A DNA stretch of 64,000 nt, from positions 73,907,349-73,971,348 of the forward strand of contig CM076991.1 in assembly GCA_039090855.1 (NCBI GenBank), given 5' to 3'. Source of the DNA: Macrothele yani. Its lineage: Eukaryota; Arthropoda; Arachnida; Araneae; Macrothelidae. Shown one piece after another: positions 9,101 to 18,682 of this stretch (the first letter of the stretch is position 1; each line of letters starts with the position of its first letter). A program made the translations under genes and the position numbers. Below the pieces are notes generated by a model. The model was not told where the DNA came from. It saw nothing but the letters and a program-made list of their open reading frames with translations, and did no database searches.

Positions 9101-12055
9101 TCAACCATTATCAATCCACTGCTGGACGAAGGTCTCCCCAAGTTTCCTCCACAACGGTCTGTCTTGTGCCAGTCTCCTCCATGTCACTCCCGCATATTTA
9201 CGAATTTCATCCACCCATCTCCCATGTGGTCTTTTTCTGGGTCTTTTCCTGTCCCTTGGAATCCAATCTAAAATTTCGGCTGTCCATCTATGGTCTGTCC
9301 TTCTGGCAGTATGTCCAGCCCATTGCCATTTCAGGGATTTAACTCTGATCATGATGTCTTCCACTCTCGTCATTTTTCGGATCCACGAGTTCCTCTTCTT
9401 ATCTCTCCTGGTTACACGAAGCATGCACCTCTCCATGCATCTTTGAGTTGTCTGCAGCCTTTGTATGTCTCTTTTAGTTAAGGTCCACGTCTCTGAACCA
9501 TACGTAAGCACTGGAAGGATGCATTGATCAAACACTTTTCTTTTAAGACATAATGGCATATTGCTCGTGAAAATTATGCTGTTTCTTCCAAAAGCTCTCC
9601 AGGCAAGTTTTGTACGCCGATTAATTTCTTCATCAATGTGACCCTCACTTGATATCTGCTGTCCAAGATAAACATACGTATCTGTTATTTCCAGTTTTTC
9701 TCCATCAATCGATAAATCTTCATTTCTTGTAAAAGCATTGAACATCACTTTTGTCTTCTGAAAGTTCATTTTTAATCCCACTTCTTTACTCTTGTCCGCA
9801 AGTTCCTGGATCATACTCTGCAGCTCTGATGGGGTAGTTGCAAAAATGACTACGTCATCAGCAAAACGAAGGTGGGTTAGATAATCTCCATTAATCTTTA
9901 TCCCTTTGTTTTCCCAGTTCAGTGATTGAAAGACATTTTCCAATGTGGCATTAAAGAGCTTCGGAGATATGGTGTCACCTTGTCTCACTCCCTTTCCAAT
10001 TTTTATGTGTGTTGTATTTTCAAACAGCCGAATCTTTGCACTTGCATTTTCATAGATGTTATTAATAATATTAATGTATGCATCTTCAATACCGCAGGAT
10101 TTCAGAGCCGTGGTAACTGCTGATGGTTTCACCGAATCAAAGGCTTTTTCATAATCGATAAAAGCCGTGCACAATGGAAGTTCATATTCCCTCGCTCTTT
10201 CAATTAGTTCTCTCAGTACGTGGATATGATCTATTGTGCTGTAGCCACTCCTGAATCCAGCTTGTTTTCTCGGTTGAGCCATGTCCAGTGTTACCTTCAA
10301 GCGGTGTGAAAGAACTTTAGTGAAGATTTTATAAACCACTGATAGGAGGCTGATAGGTCTGTAGTTCCTGAGATCCTCAATGTCACCTTTTTTATGTAGC
10401 ATGATCATTGTAGCATTGTTCCAATCCTCAGGAATCTTCCCTTCATTAAGGCATCGAGTGAAAATTTGGGCGAGTACTGTTTCAATTTCTCCACTTGCTT
10501 CTTGTATGATGTCTATAGTAATTCCATCTTCTCCTGGAGCTTTCCCCCGCTTCATGTTCTTGATTGCATGAGCAACTTCTGCTGGGAGGACTGGAAGAAC
10601 TCTGGTACCTTTCATGATGTCTGGAGTACATGTATCATCCCTTTCATATAATTTGGAGTAGAAATCTTTCACTCTTGTCAAAATTTCGCCTCTGTTTCTT
10701 GTTATAGAACCATCTTCTTTTCTCAGAGCCATAATCTGTTTTCTTCCCTTACTGAGATGTCCCTTTACTATCTTAAGGCTTTGGTTGTTTTCAATTGTTT
10801 TCCTCACTAGCTCACAGTTGAATTTCCTTACGTCTTCAGTGATACTTTTTCGTGCTGTCTTGCATAGCTCTATATATTCCACTTTGGAAGTCACATCTTC
10901 TTTAGTTGTCCTCATCTCTCTTCTTTTTTGCATCAACATTTTGGTTTTTCCTGATAATTTGTTCACATGCAACTTGTTCTTAGACCCAGCTAATTTTGTT
11001 ACTGTTTCCATAAGAGCTTTGGTTACTTTTCTGTTAACTTCCGAAATATCCACTTCTTCCGATATTAGGCCTTCTAAAGCAGAGAATCTGTTCTTCAGTT
11101 CCAATTTGAAAGTATTATGGTGTTTTTTAAGGTTGGTTATGTCAATACATTTTGTTTGTCTTATGAGCTTGCCACGTTCCAGTTTAGTGTTGAGGTGCAT
11201 CTTACATCTCACCAATCTATGGTCACTACCTGTGTTGAACTTGTTCAGCACACTGCAGTCTTCGATGACGAATTTTTTGTTACACATAATAAAATCAATT
11301 TCACTTGTCGTCCCAATTGGATGTCTCCATGTCCATTTCCTGTGTGGCTTTTTCTTGAAAAAGGAGTTCAAGATGAAAAATCCTTCTGACTCTGCAAACT
11401 CAACGAGAGTATTTCCACGCTGGTTTCTGTTGCCGTGACCGAATTTACCTACTGAAGTTTCATTCTGTTGCCGTTGCCCTATTTTTGCATTGAAATCTCC
11501 CATAATTATCTTCAAGTGCTGCTTACCTTTATTATTTAGATGACGAATTTCCTCATAAAATTCTTCAATTTCTTCTTCAGGATGACTTGTGGTGGGTGCA
11601 TAAGTTTGAATAATCTGAGCCTGGTATCTTCTCGATAGTTGGATAACGAGTCGTGCAGTTCTGTCAGAGGAACTTTCAACTTCTACCACTTTATCCTTCA
11701 GTTTCTTGTTTATTATAAATCCAACACCACTAGTTCTGCCAGTATCTGTCCCACGATAATAGAAGAGATGTCCACTTTTCAGTTCAAAGAGATCTTCTCC
11801 TTTTCTCCTTACCTCACTTAGCCCGACGATGTCCCACTTGATCCTTTGTAGTTCCTCTTCCAATTCAAGAAGCCTTGAATCAGAAGATAGGGAGCGTCCA
11901 TTATACGTAGCCAAGGTCAGCATCAAATGGCAGCCTAGTCCGGTCCTCCGGGGATTCTTAGCACCCTCTGCCTTCATGTCGCACTGGCCGCTGCCTTGGC
12001 CAGGTACATTCCAGCTGCCGGAGACTGAAGGCCAAGATTTAAGTTGTAGAGTCAT
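9101..12055 (-). CDS. APE endonuclease / reverse transcriptase of RTE-like element, array unit 1
   Basis: 984 residues. An apurinic-like endonuclease lies at about 45-285: TYNGRS with N52, LSEVRR with E81, IIQTYAPT, MGDFNAKIG with D187 and N189, and SDH at 277-279. The reverse transcriptase lies at about 545-800: NYRPISLLSVVYK, QAGFRSGYST, FIDYEKAFD (632-640), GVRQGDTISPKLF and the catalytic FADD at 731-734. A basic tail (RDRKRPRKRPHGRW) follows. It nicks genomic DNA and reverse-transcribes its own RNA there. Unit 1 is intact. Its 3' end is the most divergent in the array: RPRKRP, where all others have RPRRRP, and several changes within 180 bases of the tail. The start ATG follows a 209-nt leader. 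Confidence 0.95.
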   Translation of the reverse strand: MTLQLKSWPSVSGSWNVPGQGSGQCDMKAEGAKNPRRTGLGCHLMLTLATYNGRSLSSDSRLLELEEELQRIKWDIVGLSEVRRKGEDLFELKSGHLFYYRGTDTGRTSGVGFIINKKLKDKVVEVESSSDRTARLVIQLSRRYQAQIIQTYAPTTSHPEEEIEEFYEEIRHLNNKGKQHLKIIMGDFNAKIGQRQQNETSVGKFGHGNRNQRGNTLVEFAESEGFFILNSFFKKKPHRKWTWRHPIGTTSEIDFIMCNKKFVIEDCSVLNKFNTGSDHRLVRCKMHLNTKLERGKLIRQTKCIDITNLKKHHNTFKLELKNRFSALEGLISEEVDISEVNRKVTKALMETVTKLAGSKNKLHVNKLSGKTKMLMQKRREMRTTKEDVTSKVEYIELCKTARKSITEDVRKFNCELVRKTIENNQSLKIVKGHLSKGRKQIMALRKEDGSITRNRGEILTRVKDFYSKLYERDDTCTPDIMKGTRVLPVLPAEVAHAIKNMKRGKAPGEDGITIDIIQEASGEIETVLAQIFTRCLNEGKIPEDWNNATMIMLHKKGDIEDLRNYRPISLLSVVYKIFTKVLSHRLKVTLDMAQPRKQAGFRSGYSTIDHIHVLRELIERAREYELPLCTAFIDYEKAFDSVKPSAVTTALKSCGIEDAYINIINNIYENASAKIRLFENTTHIKIGKGVRQGDTISPKLFNATLENVFQSLNWENKGIKINGDYLTHLRFADDVVIFATTPSELQSMIQELADKSKEVGLKMNFQKTKVMFNAFTRNEDLSIDGEKLEITDTYVYLGQQISSEGHIDEEINRRTKLAWRAFGRNSIIFTSNMPLCLKRKVFDQCILPVLTYGSETWTLTKRDIQRLQTTQRCMERCMLRVTRRDKKRNSWIRKMTRVEDIMIRVKSLKWQWAGHTARRTDHRWTAEILDWIPRDRKRPRKRPHGRWVDEIRKYAGVTWRRLAQDRPLWRKLGETFVQQWIDNG

Positions 12056-12162
12056 TTTGGAGGTGTTTGGCCATAACTCACCACGCTGGCCAAGCGGGTT
12101 GGTGAGTGTGGGATAGCATTTCCTCTGATCCCGATGGTATAGTTATACCGCTATTGGCGGTC
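12056..12162 (-). other. 5' leader of RTE unit 1 between ribozyme and ORF
   Basis: About 107 nt link the ribozyme-like fold to the ORF. They contain the perfect 14-base palindrome GGTATAGTTATACC (12,136-12,149) and the pair GGTGAGTT / AACTCACC-like repeats near 12,075-12,110. Identical or nearly identical leaders precede the ORFs of units 2-5 (15,250-15,356; 18,444-18,550; 21,638-21,744; 24,836-24,942). Promoter activity is expected somewhere in the leader of such elements but no specific site can be named. Confidence 0.6.
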
Positions 12163-12264
12163 GTCAGAGCCCCTTTAGTGGGAACAGGATGTACCACGAG
12201 AAGGCGGGGTTGACATTTGTCAAGGAGAGGCTGTGATGTTACGCATCACCTGACCTTACATCCC
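12163..12264 (-). ncRNA. HDV-like self-cleaving ribozyme, RTE unit 1
   Basis: Numbered from 12,264 downward as nt 1-102, the RNA folds like the hepatitis-delta ribozyme class. P1 is nt 1-7 with 73-79, seven pairs with a G1-U79 wobble at the cleavage end. P3 is 60-62 with 70-72. L3 is UUCUCGU (63-69), matching the class loop with its U-G wobble. P2 pairs 51-54 GUCA with 99-102 UGAC and 56-59 CCCC with 92-95 GGGG. The J4/2 segment is CUAA at 87-90, with C87 as candidate catalytic base. J1/2 is long and carries the 6-pair hairpin GUGAUG/CAUCAC (16-32). P4 is almost absent. The predicted cut lies exactly at the element's 5' end. HDV-like ribozymes are known at 5' ends of R2 and some RTE elements. 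Confidence 0.72.
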
Positions 12265-12293
12265 TATATATATATATCATCATCATCATCATT
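12265..12293. repeat. unit 1/unit 2 junction microsatellite (TA)6(TCA)n
   Basis: The junction is six TA copies followed by five ATC repeats, identical at the unit 2/3 and 3/4 junctions and one TA shorter at 4/5. The TA part matches the array's outer flanks; the ATC part is the 3' tail of the next unit. Identical microsatellite lengths at three junctions point to recent duplication of whole units. Confidence 0.9.
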
Positions 12294-12294
12294 G

Positions 12295-15249
12295 TCAACC
12301 ATTATCAATCCACTGCTGGACGAAGGTCTCCCCAAGTTTCCTCCACAACGGTCTGTCTTGTGCCAGTCTCCTCCATGTCACCCCTGCATACTTTCGAATT
12401 TCATCCACCCATCTCCCATGTGGTCTTCTTCTGGGTCTTTTCCTGTCCCTTGGAATCCAATCTAAAATTTCGGCTGTCCATCGATGATCTGTCCTTCTGG
12501 CAGTATGTCCAGCCCATTGCCATTTCAGGGATTTAACTCTGATCATGATGTCTTCCACTCTCGTCATTTTTCGGATCCACGAGTTCCTCTTCTTATCTCT
12601 CCTGGTTACACGAAGCATGCACCTCTCCATGCATCTTTGAGTTGTCTGCAGCCTTTGTATGTCTCTTTTAGTTAAGGTCCACGTCTCTGAACCATACGTA
12701 AGCACTGGAAGGATGCATTGATCAAACACTTTTCTTTTAAGACATAATGGCATATTGCTCGTGAAAATTATGCTGTTTCTTCCAAAAGCTCTCCAGGCAA
12801 GTTTTGTACGCCGATTAATTTCTTCATCAATGTGACCCTCACTTGATATCTGCTGTCCAAGATAAACATACGTATCTGTTATTTCCAGTTTTTCTCCATC
12901 AATCGATAAATCTTCATTTCTTGTAAAAGCATTGAACATCACTTTTGTCTTCTGAAAGTTCATTTTTAATCCCACTTCTTTACTCTTGTCCGCAAGTTCC
13001 TGGATCATACTCTGCAGCTCTGATGGGGTAGTTGCAAAAATGACTACGTCATCAGCAAAACGAAGGTGGGTTAGATAATCTCCATTAATCTTTATCCCTT
13101 TGTTTTCCCAGTTCAGTGATTGAAAGACATTTTCCAATGTGGCATTAAAGAGCTTCGGAGATATGGTGTCACCTTGTCTCACTCCCTTTCCAATTTTTAT
13201 GTGTGTTGTATTTTCAAACAGCCGAATCTTTGCACTTGCATTTTCATAGATGTTATTAATAATATTAATGTATGCATCTTCAATACCGCAGGATTTCAGA
13301 GCCGTGGTAACTGCTGATGGTTTCACCGAATCAAAGGCTTTTTCATAATCGATAAAAGCCGTGCACAATGGAAGTTCATATTCCCTCGCTCTTTCAATTA
13401 GTTCTCTCAGTACGTGGATATGATCTATTGTGCTGTAGCCACTCCTGAATCCAGCTTGTTTTCTCGGTTGAGCCATGTCCAGTGTTACCTTCAAGCGGTG
13501 TGAAAGAACTTTAGTGAAGATTTTATAAACCACTGATAGGAGGCTGATAGGTCTGTAGTTCCTGAGATCCTCAATGTCACCTTTTTTATGTAGCATGATC
13601 ATTGTAGCATTGTTCCAATCCTCAGGAATCTTCCCTTCATTAAGGCATCGAGTGAAAATTTGGGCGAGTACTGTTTCAATTTCTCCACTTGCTTCTTGTA
13701 TGATGTCTATAGTAATTCCATCTTCTCCTGGAGCTTTCCCCCGCTTCATGTTCTTGATTGCATGAGCAACTTCTGCTGGGAGGACTGGAAGAACTCTGGT
13801 ACCTTTCATGATGTCTGGAGTACATGTATCATCCCTTTCATATAATTTGGAGTAGAAATCTTTCACTCTTGTCAAAATTTCGCCTCTGTTTCTTGTTATA
13901 GAACCATCTTCTTTTCTCAGAGCCATAATCTGTTTTCTTCCCTTACTGAGATGTCCCTTTACTATCTTAAGGCTTTGGTTGTTTTCAATTGTTTTCCTCA
14001 CTAGCTCACAGTTGAATTTCCTTACGTCTTCAGTGATACTTTTTCGTGCTGTCTTGCATAGCTCTATATATTCCACTTTGGAAGTCACATCTTCTTTAGT
14101 TGTCCTCATCTCTCTTCTTTTTTGCATCAACATTTTGGTTTTTCCTGATAATTTGTTCACATGCAACTTGTTCTTAGACCCAGCTAATTTTGTTACTGTT
14201 TCCATAAGAGCTTTGGTTACTTTTCTGTTAACTTCCGAAATATCCACTTCTTCCGATATTAGGCCTTCTAAAGCAGAGAATCTGTTCTTCAGTTCCAATT
14301 TGAAAGTATTATGGTGTTTTTTAAGGTTGGTTATGTCAATACATTTTGTTTGTCTTATGAGCTTGCCACGTTCCAGTTTAGTGTTGAGGTGCATCTTACA
14401 TCTCACCAATCTATGGTCACTACCTGTGTTGAACTTGTTCAGCACACTGCAGTCTTCGATGACGAATTTTTTGTTACACATAATAAAATCAATTTCACTT
14501 GTCGTCCCAATTGGATGTCTCCATGTCCATTTCCTGTGTGGCTTTTTCTTGAAAAAGGAGTTCAAGATGAAAAATCCTTCTGACTCTGCAAACTCAACGA
14601 GAGTATTTCCACGCTGGTTTCTGTTGCCGTGACCGAATTTACCTACTGAAGTTTCATTCTGTTGCCGTTGCCCTATTTTTGCATTGAAATCTCCCATAAT
14701 TATCTTCAAGTGCTGCTTACCTTTATTATTTAGATGACGAATTTCCTCATAAAATTCTTCAATTTCTTCTTCAGGATGACTTGTGGTGGGTGCATAAGTT
14801 TGAATAATCTGAGCCTGGTATCTTCTCGATAGTTGGATAACGAGTCGTGCAGTTCTGTCAGAGGAACTTTCAACTTCTACCACTTTATCCTTCAGTTTCT
14901 TGTTTATTATAAATCCAACACCACTAGTTCTGCCAGTATCTGTCCCACGATAATAGAAGAGATGTCCACTTTTCAGTTCAAAGAGATCTTCTCCTTTTCT
15001 CCTTACCTCACTTAGCCCGACGATGTCCCACTTGATCCTTTGTAGTTCCTCTTCCAATTCAAGAAGCCTTGAATCAGAAGATAGGGAGCGTCCATTATAC
15101 GTAGCCAAGGTCAGCATCAAATGGCAGCCTAGTCCGGTCCTCCGGGGATTCTTAGCACCCTCTGCCTTCATGTCGCACTGGCCGCTGCCTTGGCCAGGTA
15201 CATTCCAGCTGCCGGAGACTGAAGGCCAAGATTTAAGTTGTAGAGTCAT
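12295..15249 (-). CDS. APE endonuclease / reverse transcriptase, array unit 2
   Basis: Intact 984-residue ORF, residue-for-residue the same domains as unit 1. The visible protein difference from unit 1 is R for K in RPRRRP near the C-terminus; like unit 1 it has T in PLCTAFIDYEK and S in YGSETW, which units 3-5 do not share. The sequence runs straight from stop codon into the tail repeat. Potentially functional. Confidence 0.95.
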   Translation of the reverse strand: MTLQLKSWPSVSGSWNVPGQGSGQCDMKAEGAKNPRRTGLGCHLMLTLATYNGRSLSSDSRLLELEEELQRIKWDIVGLSEVRRKGEDLFELKSGHLFYYRGTDTGRTSGVGFIINKKLKDKVVEVESSSDRTARLVIQLSRRYQAQIIQTYAPTTSHPEEEIEEFYEEIRHLNNKGKQHLKIIMGDFNAKIGQRQQNETSVGKFGHGNRNQRGNTLVEFAESEGFFILNSFFKKKPHRKWTWRHPIGTTSEIDFIMCNKKFVIEDCSVLNKFNTGSDHRLVRCKMHLNTKLERGKLIRQTKCIDITNLKKHHNTFKLELKNRFSALEGLISEEVDISEVNRKVTKALMETVTKLAGSKNKLHVNKLSGKTKMLMQKRREMRTTKEDVTSKVEYIELCKTARKSITEDVRKFNCELVRKTIENNQSLKIVKGHLSKGRKQIMALRKEDGSITRNRGEILTRVKDFYSKLYERDDTCTPDIMKGTRVLPVLPAEVAHAIKNMKRGKAPGEDGITIDIIQEASGEIETVLAQIFTRCLNEGKIPEDWNNATMIMLHKKGDIEDLRNYRPISLLSVVYKIFTKVLSHRLKVTLDMAQPRKQAGFRSGYSTIDHIHVLRELIERAREYELPLCTAFIDYEKAFDSVKPSAVTTALKSCGIEDAYINIINNIYENASAKIRLFENTTHIKIGKGVRQGDTISPKLFNATLENVFQSLNWENKGIKINGDYLTHLRFADDVVIFATTPSELQSMIQELADKSKEVGLKMNFQKTKVMFNAFTRNEDLSIDGEKLEITDTYVYLGQQISSEGHIDEEINRRTKLAWRAFGRNSIIFTSNMPLCLKRKVFDQCILPVLTYGSETWTLTKRDIQRLQTTQRCMERCMLRVTRRDKKRNSWIRKMTRVEDIMIRVKSLKWQWAGHTARRTDHRWTAEILDWIPRDRKRPRRRPHGRWVDEIRKYAGVTWRRLAQDRPLWRKLGETFVQQWIDNG

Positions 15250-15356
15250 TTTGGAGGTGTTTGGCCATAACTCACCACGCTGGCCAAGCGGGTTGGTGAG
15301 TGTGGGATAGCATTTCCTCTGATCCCGATGGTATAGTTATACCGCTATTGGCGGTC

Positions 15357-15458
15357 GTCAGAGCCCCTTTAGTGGGAACAGGATGTACCACGAGAAGGCG
15401 GGGTTGACATTTGTCAAGGAGAGGCTGTGATGTTACGCATCACCTGACCTTACATCCC
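15357..15458 (-). ncRNA. HDV-like self-cleaving ribozyme, RTE unit 2
   Basis: Same 102-nt sequence as in unit 1, with all paired segments (P1, P2, P3) and the CUAA active-site segment unchanged. The predicted cleavage point separates it from the TA run and the tail of unit 3. Confidence 0.72.
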
Positions 15459-15488
15459 TATATATATATATCATCATCATCATCATTG

Positions 15489-18443
15489 TCAACCATTATC
15501 AATCCACTGCTGGACGAAGGTCTCCCCAAGTTTCCTCCACAACGGTCTGTCTTGTGCCAGTCTCCTCCATGTCACCCCTGCATACTTTCGAATTTCATCC
15601 ACCCATCTCCCATGTGGTCTTCTTCTGGGTCTTTTCCTGTCCCTTGGAATCCAATCTAAAATTTCGGCTGTCCATCGATGATCTGTCCTTCTGGCAGTAT
15701 GTCCAGCCCATTGCCATTTCAGGGATTTAACTCTGATCATGATGTCTTCCACTCTCGTCATTTTTCGGATCCACGAGTTCCTCTTCTTATCTCTCCTGGT
15801 TACACGAAGCATGCACCTCTCCATGCATCTTTGAGTTGTCTGCAGCCTTTGTATGTCTCTTTTAGTTAAGGTCCACGTCTCTGCACCATACGTAAGCACT
15901 GGAAGGATGCATTGATCAAACACTTTTCTTTTAAGACATAATGGCATATTGCTCGTGAAAATTATGCTGTTTCTTCCAAAAGCTCTCCAGGCAAGTTTTG
16001 TACGCCGATTAATTTCTTCATCAATGTGACCCTCACTTGATATCTGCTGTCCAAGATAAACATACGTATCTGTTATTTCCAGTTTTTCTCCATCAATCGA
16101 TAAATCTTCATTTCTTGTAAAAGCATTGAACATCACTTTTGTCTTCTGAAAGTTCATTTTTAATCCCACTTCTTTACTCTTGTCCGCAAGTTCCTGGATC
16201 ATACTCTGCAGCTCTGATGGGGTAGTTGCAAAAATGACTACGTCATCAGCAAAACGAAGGTGGGTTAGATAATCTCCATTAATCTTTATCCCTTTGTTTT
16301 CCCAGTTCAGTGATTGAAAGACATTTTCCAATGTGGCATTAAAGAGCTTCGGAGATATGGTGTCACCTTGTCTCACTCCCTTTCCAATTTTTATGTGTGT
16401 TGTATTTTCAAACAGCCGAATCTTTGCACTTGCATTTTCATAGATGTTATTAATAATATTAATGTATGCATCTTCAATACCGCAGGATTTCAGAGCCGTG
16501 GTAACTGCTGATGGTTTCACCGAATCAAAGGCTTTTTCATAATCGATAAAAGCCATGCACAATGGAAGTTCATATTCCCTCGCTCTTTCAATTAGTTCTC
16601 TCAGTACGTGGATATGATCTATTGTGCTGTAGCCACTCCTGAATCCAGCTTGTTTTCTCGGTTGAGCCATGTCCAGTGTTACCTTCAAGCGGTGTGAAAG
16701 AACTTTAGTGAAGATTTTATAAACCACTGATAGGAGGCTGATAGGTCTGTAGTTCCTGAGATCCTCAATGTCACCTTTTTTATGTAGCATGATCATTGTA
16801 GCATTGTTCCAATCCTCAGGAATCTTCCCTTCATTAAGGCATCGAGTGAAAATTTGGGCGAGTACTGTTTCAATTTCTCCACTTGCTTCTTGTATGATGT
16901 CTATAGTAATTCCATCTTCTCCTGGAGCTTTCCCCCGCTTCATGTTCTTGATTGCATGAGCAACTTCTGCTGGGAGGACTGGAAGAACTCTGGTACCTTT
17001 CATGATGTCTGGAGTACATGTATCATCCCTTTCATATAATTTGGAGTAGAAATCTTTCACTCTTGTCAAAATTTCACCTCTGTTTCTTGTTATAGAACCA
17101 TCTTCTTTTCTCAGAGCCATAATCTGTTTTCTTCCCTTACTGAGATGTCCCTTTACTATCTTAAGGCTTTGGTTGTTTTCAATTGTTTTCCTCACTAGCT
17201 CACAGTTGAATTTCCTTACGTCTTCAGTGATACTTTTTCGTGCTGTCTTGCATAGCTCTATATATTCCACTTTGGAAGTCACATCTTCTTTAGTTGTCCT
17301 CATCTCTCTTCTTTTTTGCATCAACATTTTGGTTTTTCCTGATAATTTGTTCACATGCAACTTGTTCTTAGACCCAGCTAATTTTGTTACTGTTTCCATA
17401 AGAGCTTTGGTTACTTTTCTGTTAACTTCCGAAATATCCACTTCTTCCGATATTAGGCCTTCTAAAGCAGAGAATCTGTTCTTCAGTTCCAATTTGAAAG
17501 TATTATGGTGTTTTTTAAGGTTGGTTATGTCAATACATTTTGTTTGTCTTATGAGCTTGCCACGTTCCAGTTTAGTGTTGAGGTGCATCTTACATCTCAC
17601 CAATCTATGGTCACTACCTGTGTTGAACTTGTTCAGCACACTGCAGTCTTCGATGACGAATTTTTTGTTACACATAATAAAATCAATTTCACTTGTCGTC
17701 CCAATTGGATGTCTCCATGTCCATTTCCTGTGTGGCTTTTTCTTGAAAAAGGAGTTCAAGATGAAAAATCCTTCTGACTCTGCAAACTCAACGAGAGTAT
17801 TTCCACGCTGGTTTCTGTTGCCGTGACCGAATTTACCTACTGAAGTTTCATTCTGTTGCCGTTGCCCTATTTTTGCATTGAAATCTCCCATAATTATCTT
17901 CAAGTGCTGCTTACCTTTATTATTTAGATGACGAATTTCCTCATAAAATTCTTCAATTTCTTCTTCAGGATGACTTGTGGTGGGTGCATAAGTTTGAATA
18001 ATCTGAGCCTGGTATCTTCTCGATAGTTGGATAACGAGTCGTGCAGTTCTGTCAGAGGAACTTTCAACTTCTACCACTTTATCCTTCAGTTTCTTGTTTA
18101 TTATAAATCCAACACCACTAGTTCTGCCAGTATCTGTCCCACGATAATAGAAGAGATGTCCACTTTTCAGTTCAAAGAGATCTTCTCCTTTTCTCCTTAC
18201 CTCACTTAGCCCGACGATGTCCCACTTGATCCTTTGTAGTTCCTCTTCCAATTCAAGAAGCCTTGAATCAGAAGATAGGGAGCGTCCGTTATAGGTAGCC
18301 AAGGTCAGCATCAAATGGCAGCCTAGTCCGGTCCTCCGGGGATTCTTAGCACCCTCTGCCTTCATGTCGCACTGGCCGCTGCCTTGGCCAGGTACATTCC
18401 AGCTGCCGGAGACTGAAGGCCAAGATTTAAGTTGTAGAGTCAT
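15489..18443 (-). CDS. APE endonuclease / reverse transcriptase, array unit 3
   Basis: Intact 984-residue ORF with the complete endonuclease and reverse transcriptase motifs. It differs from units 1-2 by M in PLCMAFIDYEK and A in YGAETW, states it shares with units 4 and 5 and with the solo copy. It retains SDRT, TVTKLAG and MIMLHKK as in units 1-2. Its 5' coding end carries CGTCCGTTATAGG on the plus strand, shared only with unit 4. Confidence 0.95.
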   Translation of the reverse strand: MTLQLKSWPSVSGSWNVPGQGSGQCDMKAEGAKNPRRTGLGCHLMLTLATYNGRSLSSDSRLLELEEELQRIKWDIVGLSEVRRKGEDLFELKSGHLFYYRGTDTGRTSGVGFIINKKLKDKVVEVESSSDRTARLVIQLSRRYQAQIIQTYAPTTSHPEEEIEEFYEEIRHLNNKGKQHLKIIMGDFNAKIGQRQQNETSVGKFGHGNRNQRGNTLVEFAESEGFFILNSFFKKKPHRKWTWRHPIGTTSEIDFIMCNKKFVIEDCSVLNKFNTGSDHRLVRCKMHLNTKLERGKLIRQTKCIDITNLKKHHNTFKLELKNRFSALEGLISEEVDISEVNRKVTKALMETVTKLAGSKNKLHVNKLSGKTKMLMQKRREMRTTKEDVTSKVEYIELCKTARKSITEDVRKFNCELVRKTIENNQSLKIVKGHLSKGRKQIMALRKEDGSITRNRGEILTRVKDFYSKLYERDDTCTPDIMKGTRVLPVLPAEVAHAIKNMKRGKAPGEDGITIDIIQEASGEIETVLAQIFTRCLNEGKIPEDWNNATMIMLHKKGDIEDLRNYRPISLLSVVYKIFTKVLSHRLKVTLDMAQPRKQAGFRSGYSTIDHIHVLRELIERAREYELPLCMAFIDYEKAFDSVKPSAVTTALKSCGIEDAYINIINNIYENASAKIRLFENTTHIKIGKGVRQGDTISPKLFNATLENVFQSLNWENKGIKINGDYLTHLRFADDVVIFATTPSELQSMIQELADKSKEVGLKMNFQKTKVMFNAFTRNEDLSIDGEKLEITDTYVYLGQQISSEGHIDEEINRRTKLAWRAFGRNSIIFTSNMPLCLKRKVFDQCILPVLTYGAETWTLTKRDIQRLQTTQRCMERCMLRVTRRDKKRNSWIRKMTRVEDIMIRVKSLKWQWAGHTARRTDHRWTAEILDWIPRDRKRPRRRPHGRWVDEIRKYAGVTWRRLAQDRPLWRKLGETFVQQWIDNG

Positions 18444-18550
18444 TTTGGAGGTGTTTGGCCATAACTCACCACGCTGGCCAAGCGGGTTGGTGAGTGTGGG
18501 ATAGCATTTCCTCTGATCCCGATGGTATAGTTATACCGCTATTGGCGGTC

Positions 18551-18652
18551 GTCAGAGCCCCTTTAGTGGGAACAGGATGTACCACGAGAAGGCGGGGTTG
18601 ACATTTGTCAAGGAGAGGCTGTGATGTTACGCATCACCTGACCTTACATCCC
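18551..18652 (-). ncRNA. HDV-like self-cleaving ribozyme, RTE unit 3
   Basis: Same 102-nt sequence as in unit 1, fold unchanged. It precedes the unit 3 leader and ORF. Confidence 0.72.
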
Positions 18653-18682
18653 TATATATATATATCATCATCATCATCATTG

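Noticed and set aside
8979..9446. Plus-strand frame with a His or Ile run at the array edge
   Set aside because: The run is the (ATC)n tail of the RTE read in the wrong strand; no protein feature otherwise.
10785..11438. 217-codon plus-strand open frame repeated in every RTE unit
   Set aside because: It is antisense to the endonuclease region of the RTE ORF, has no known motif and recurs only because the unit is repeated.
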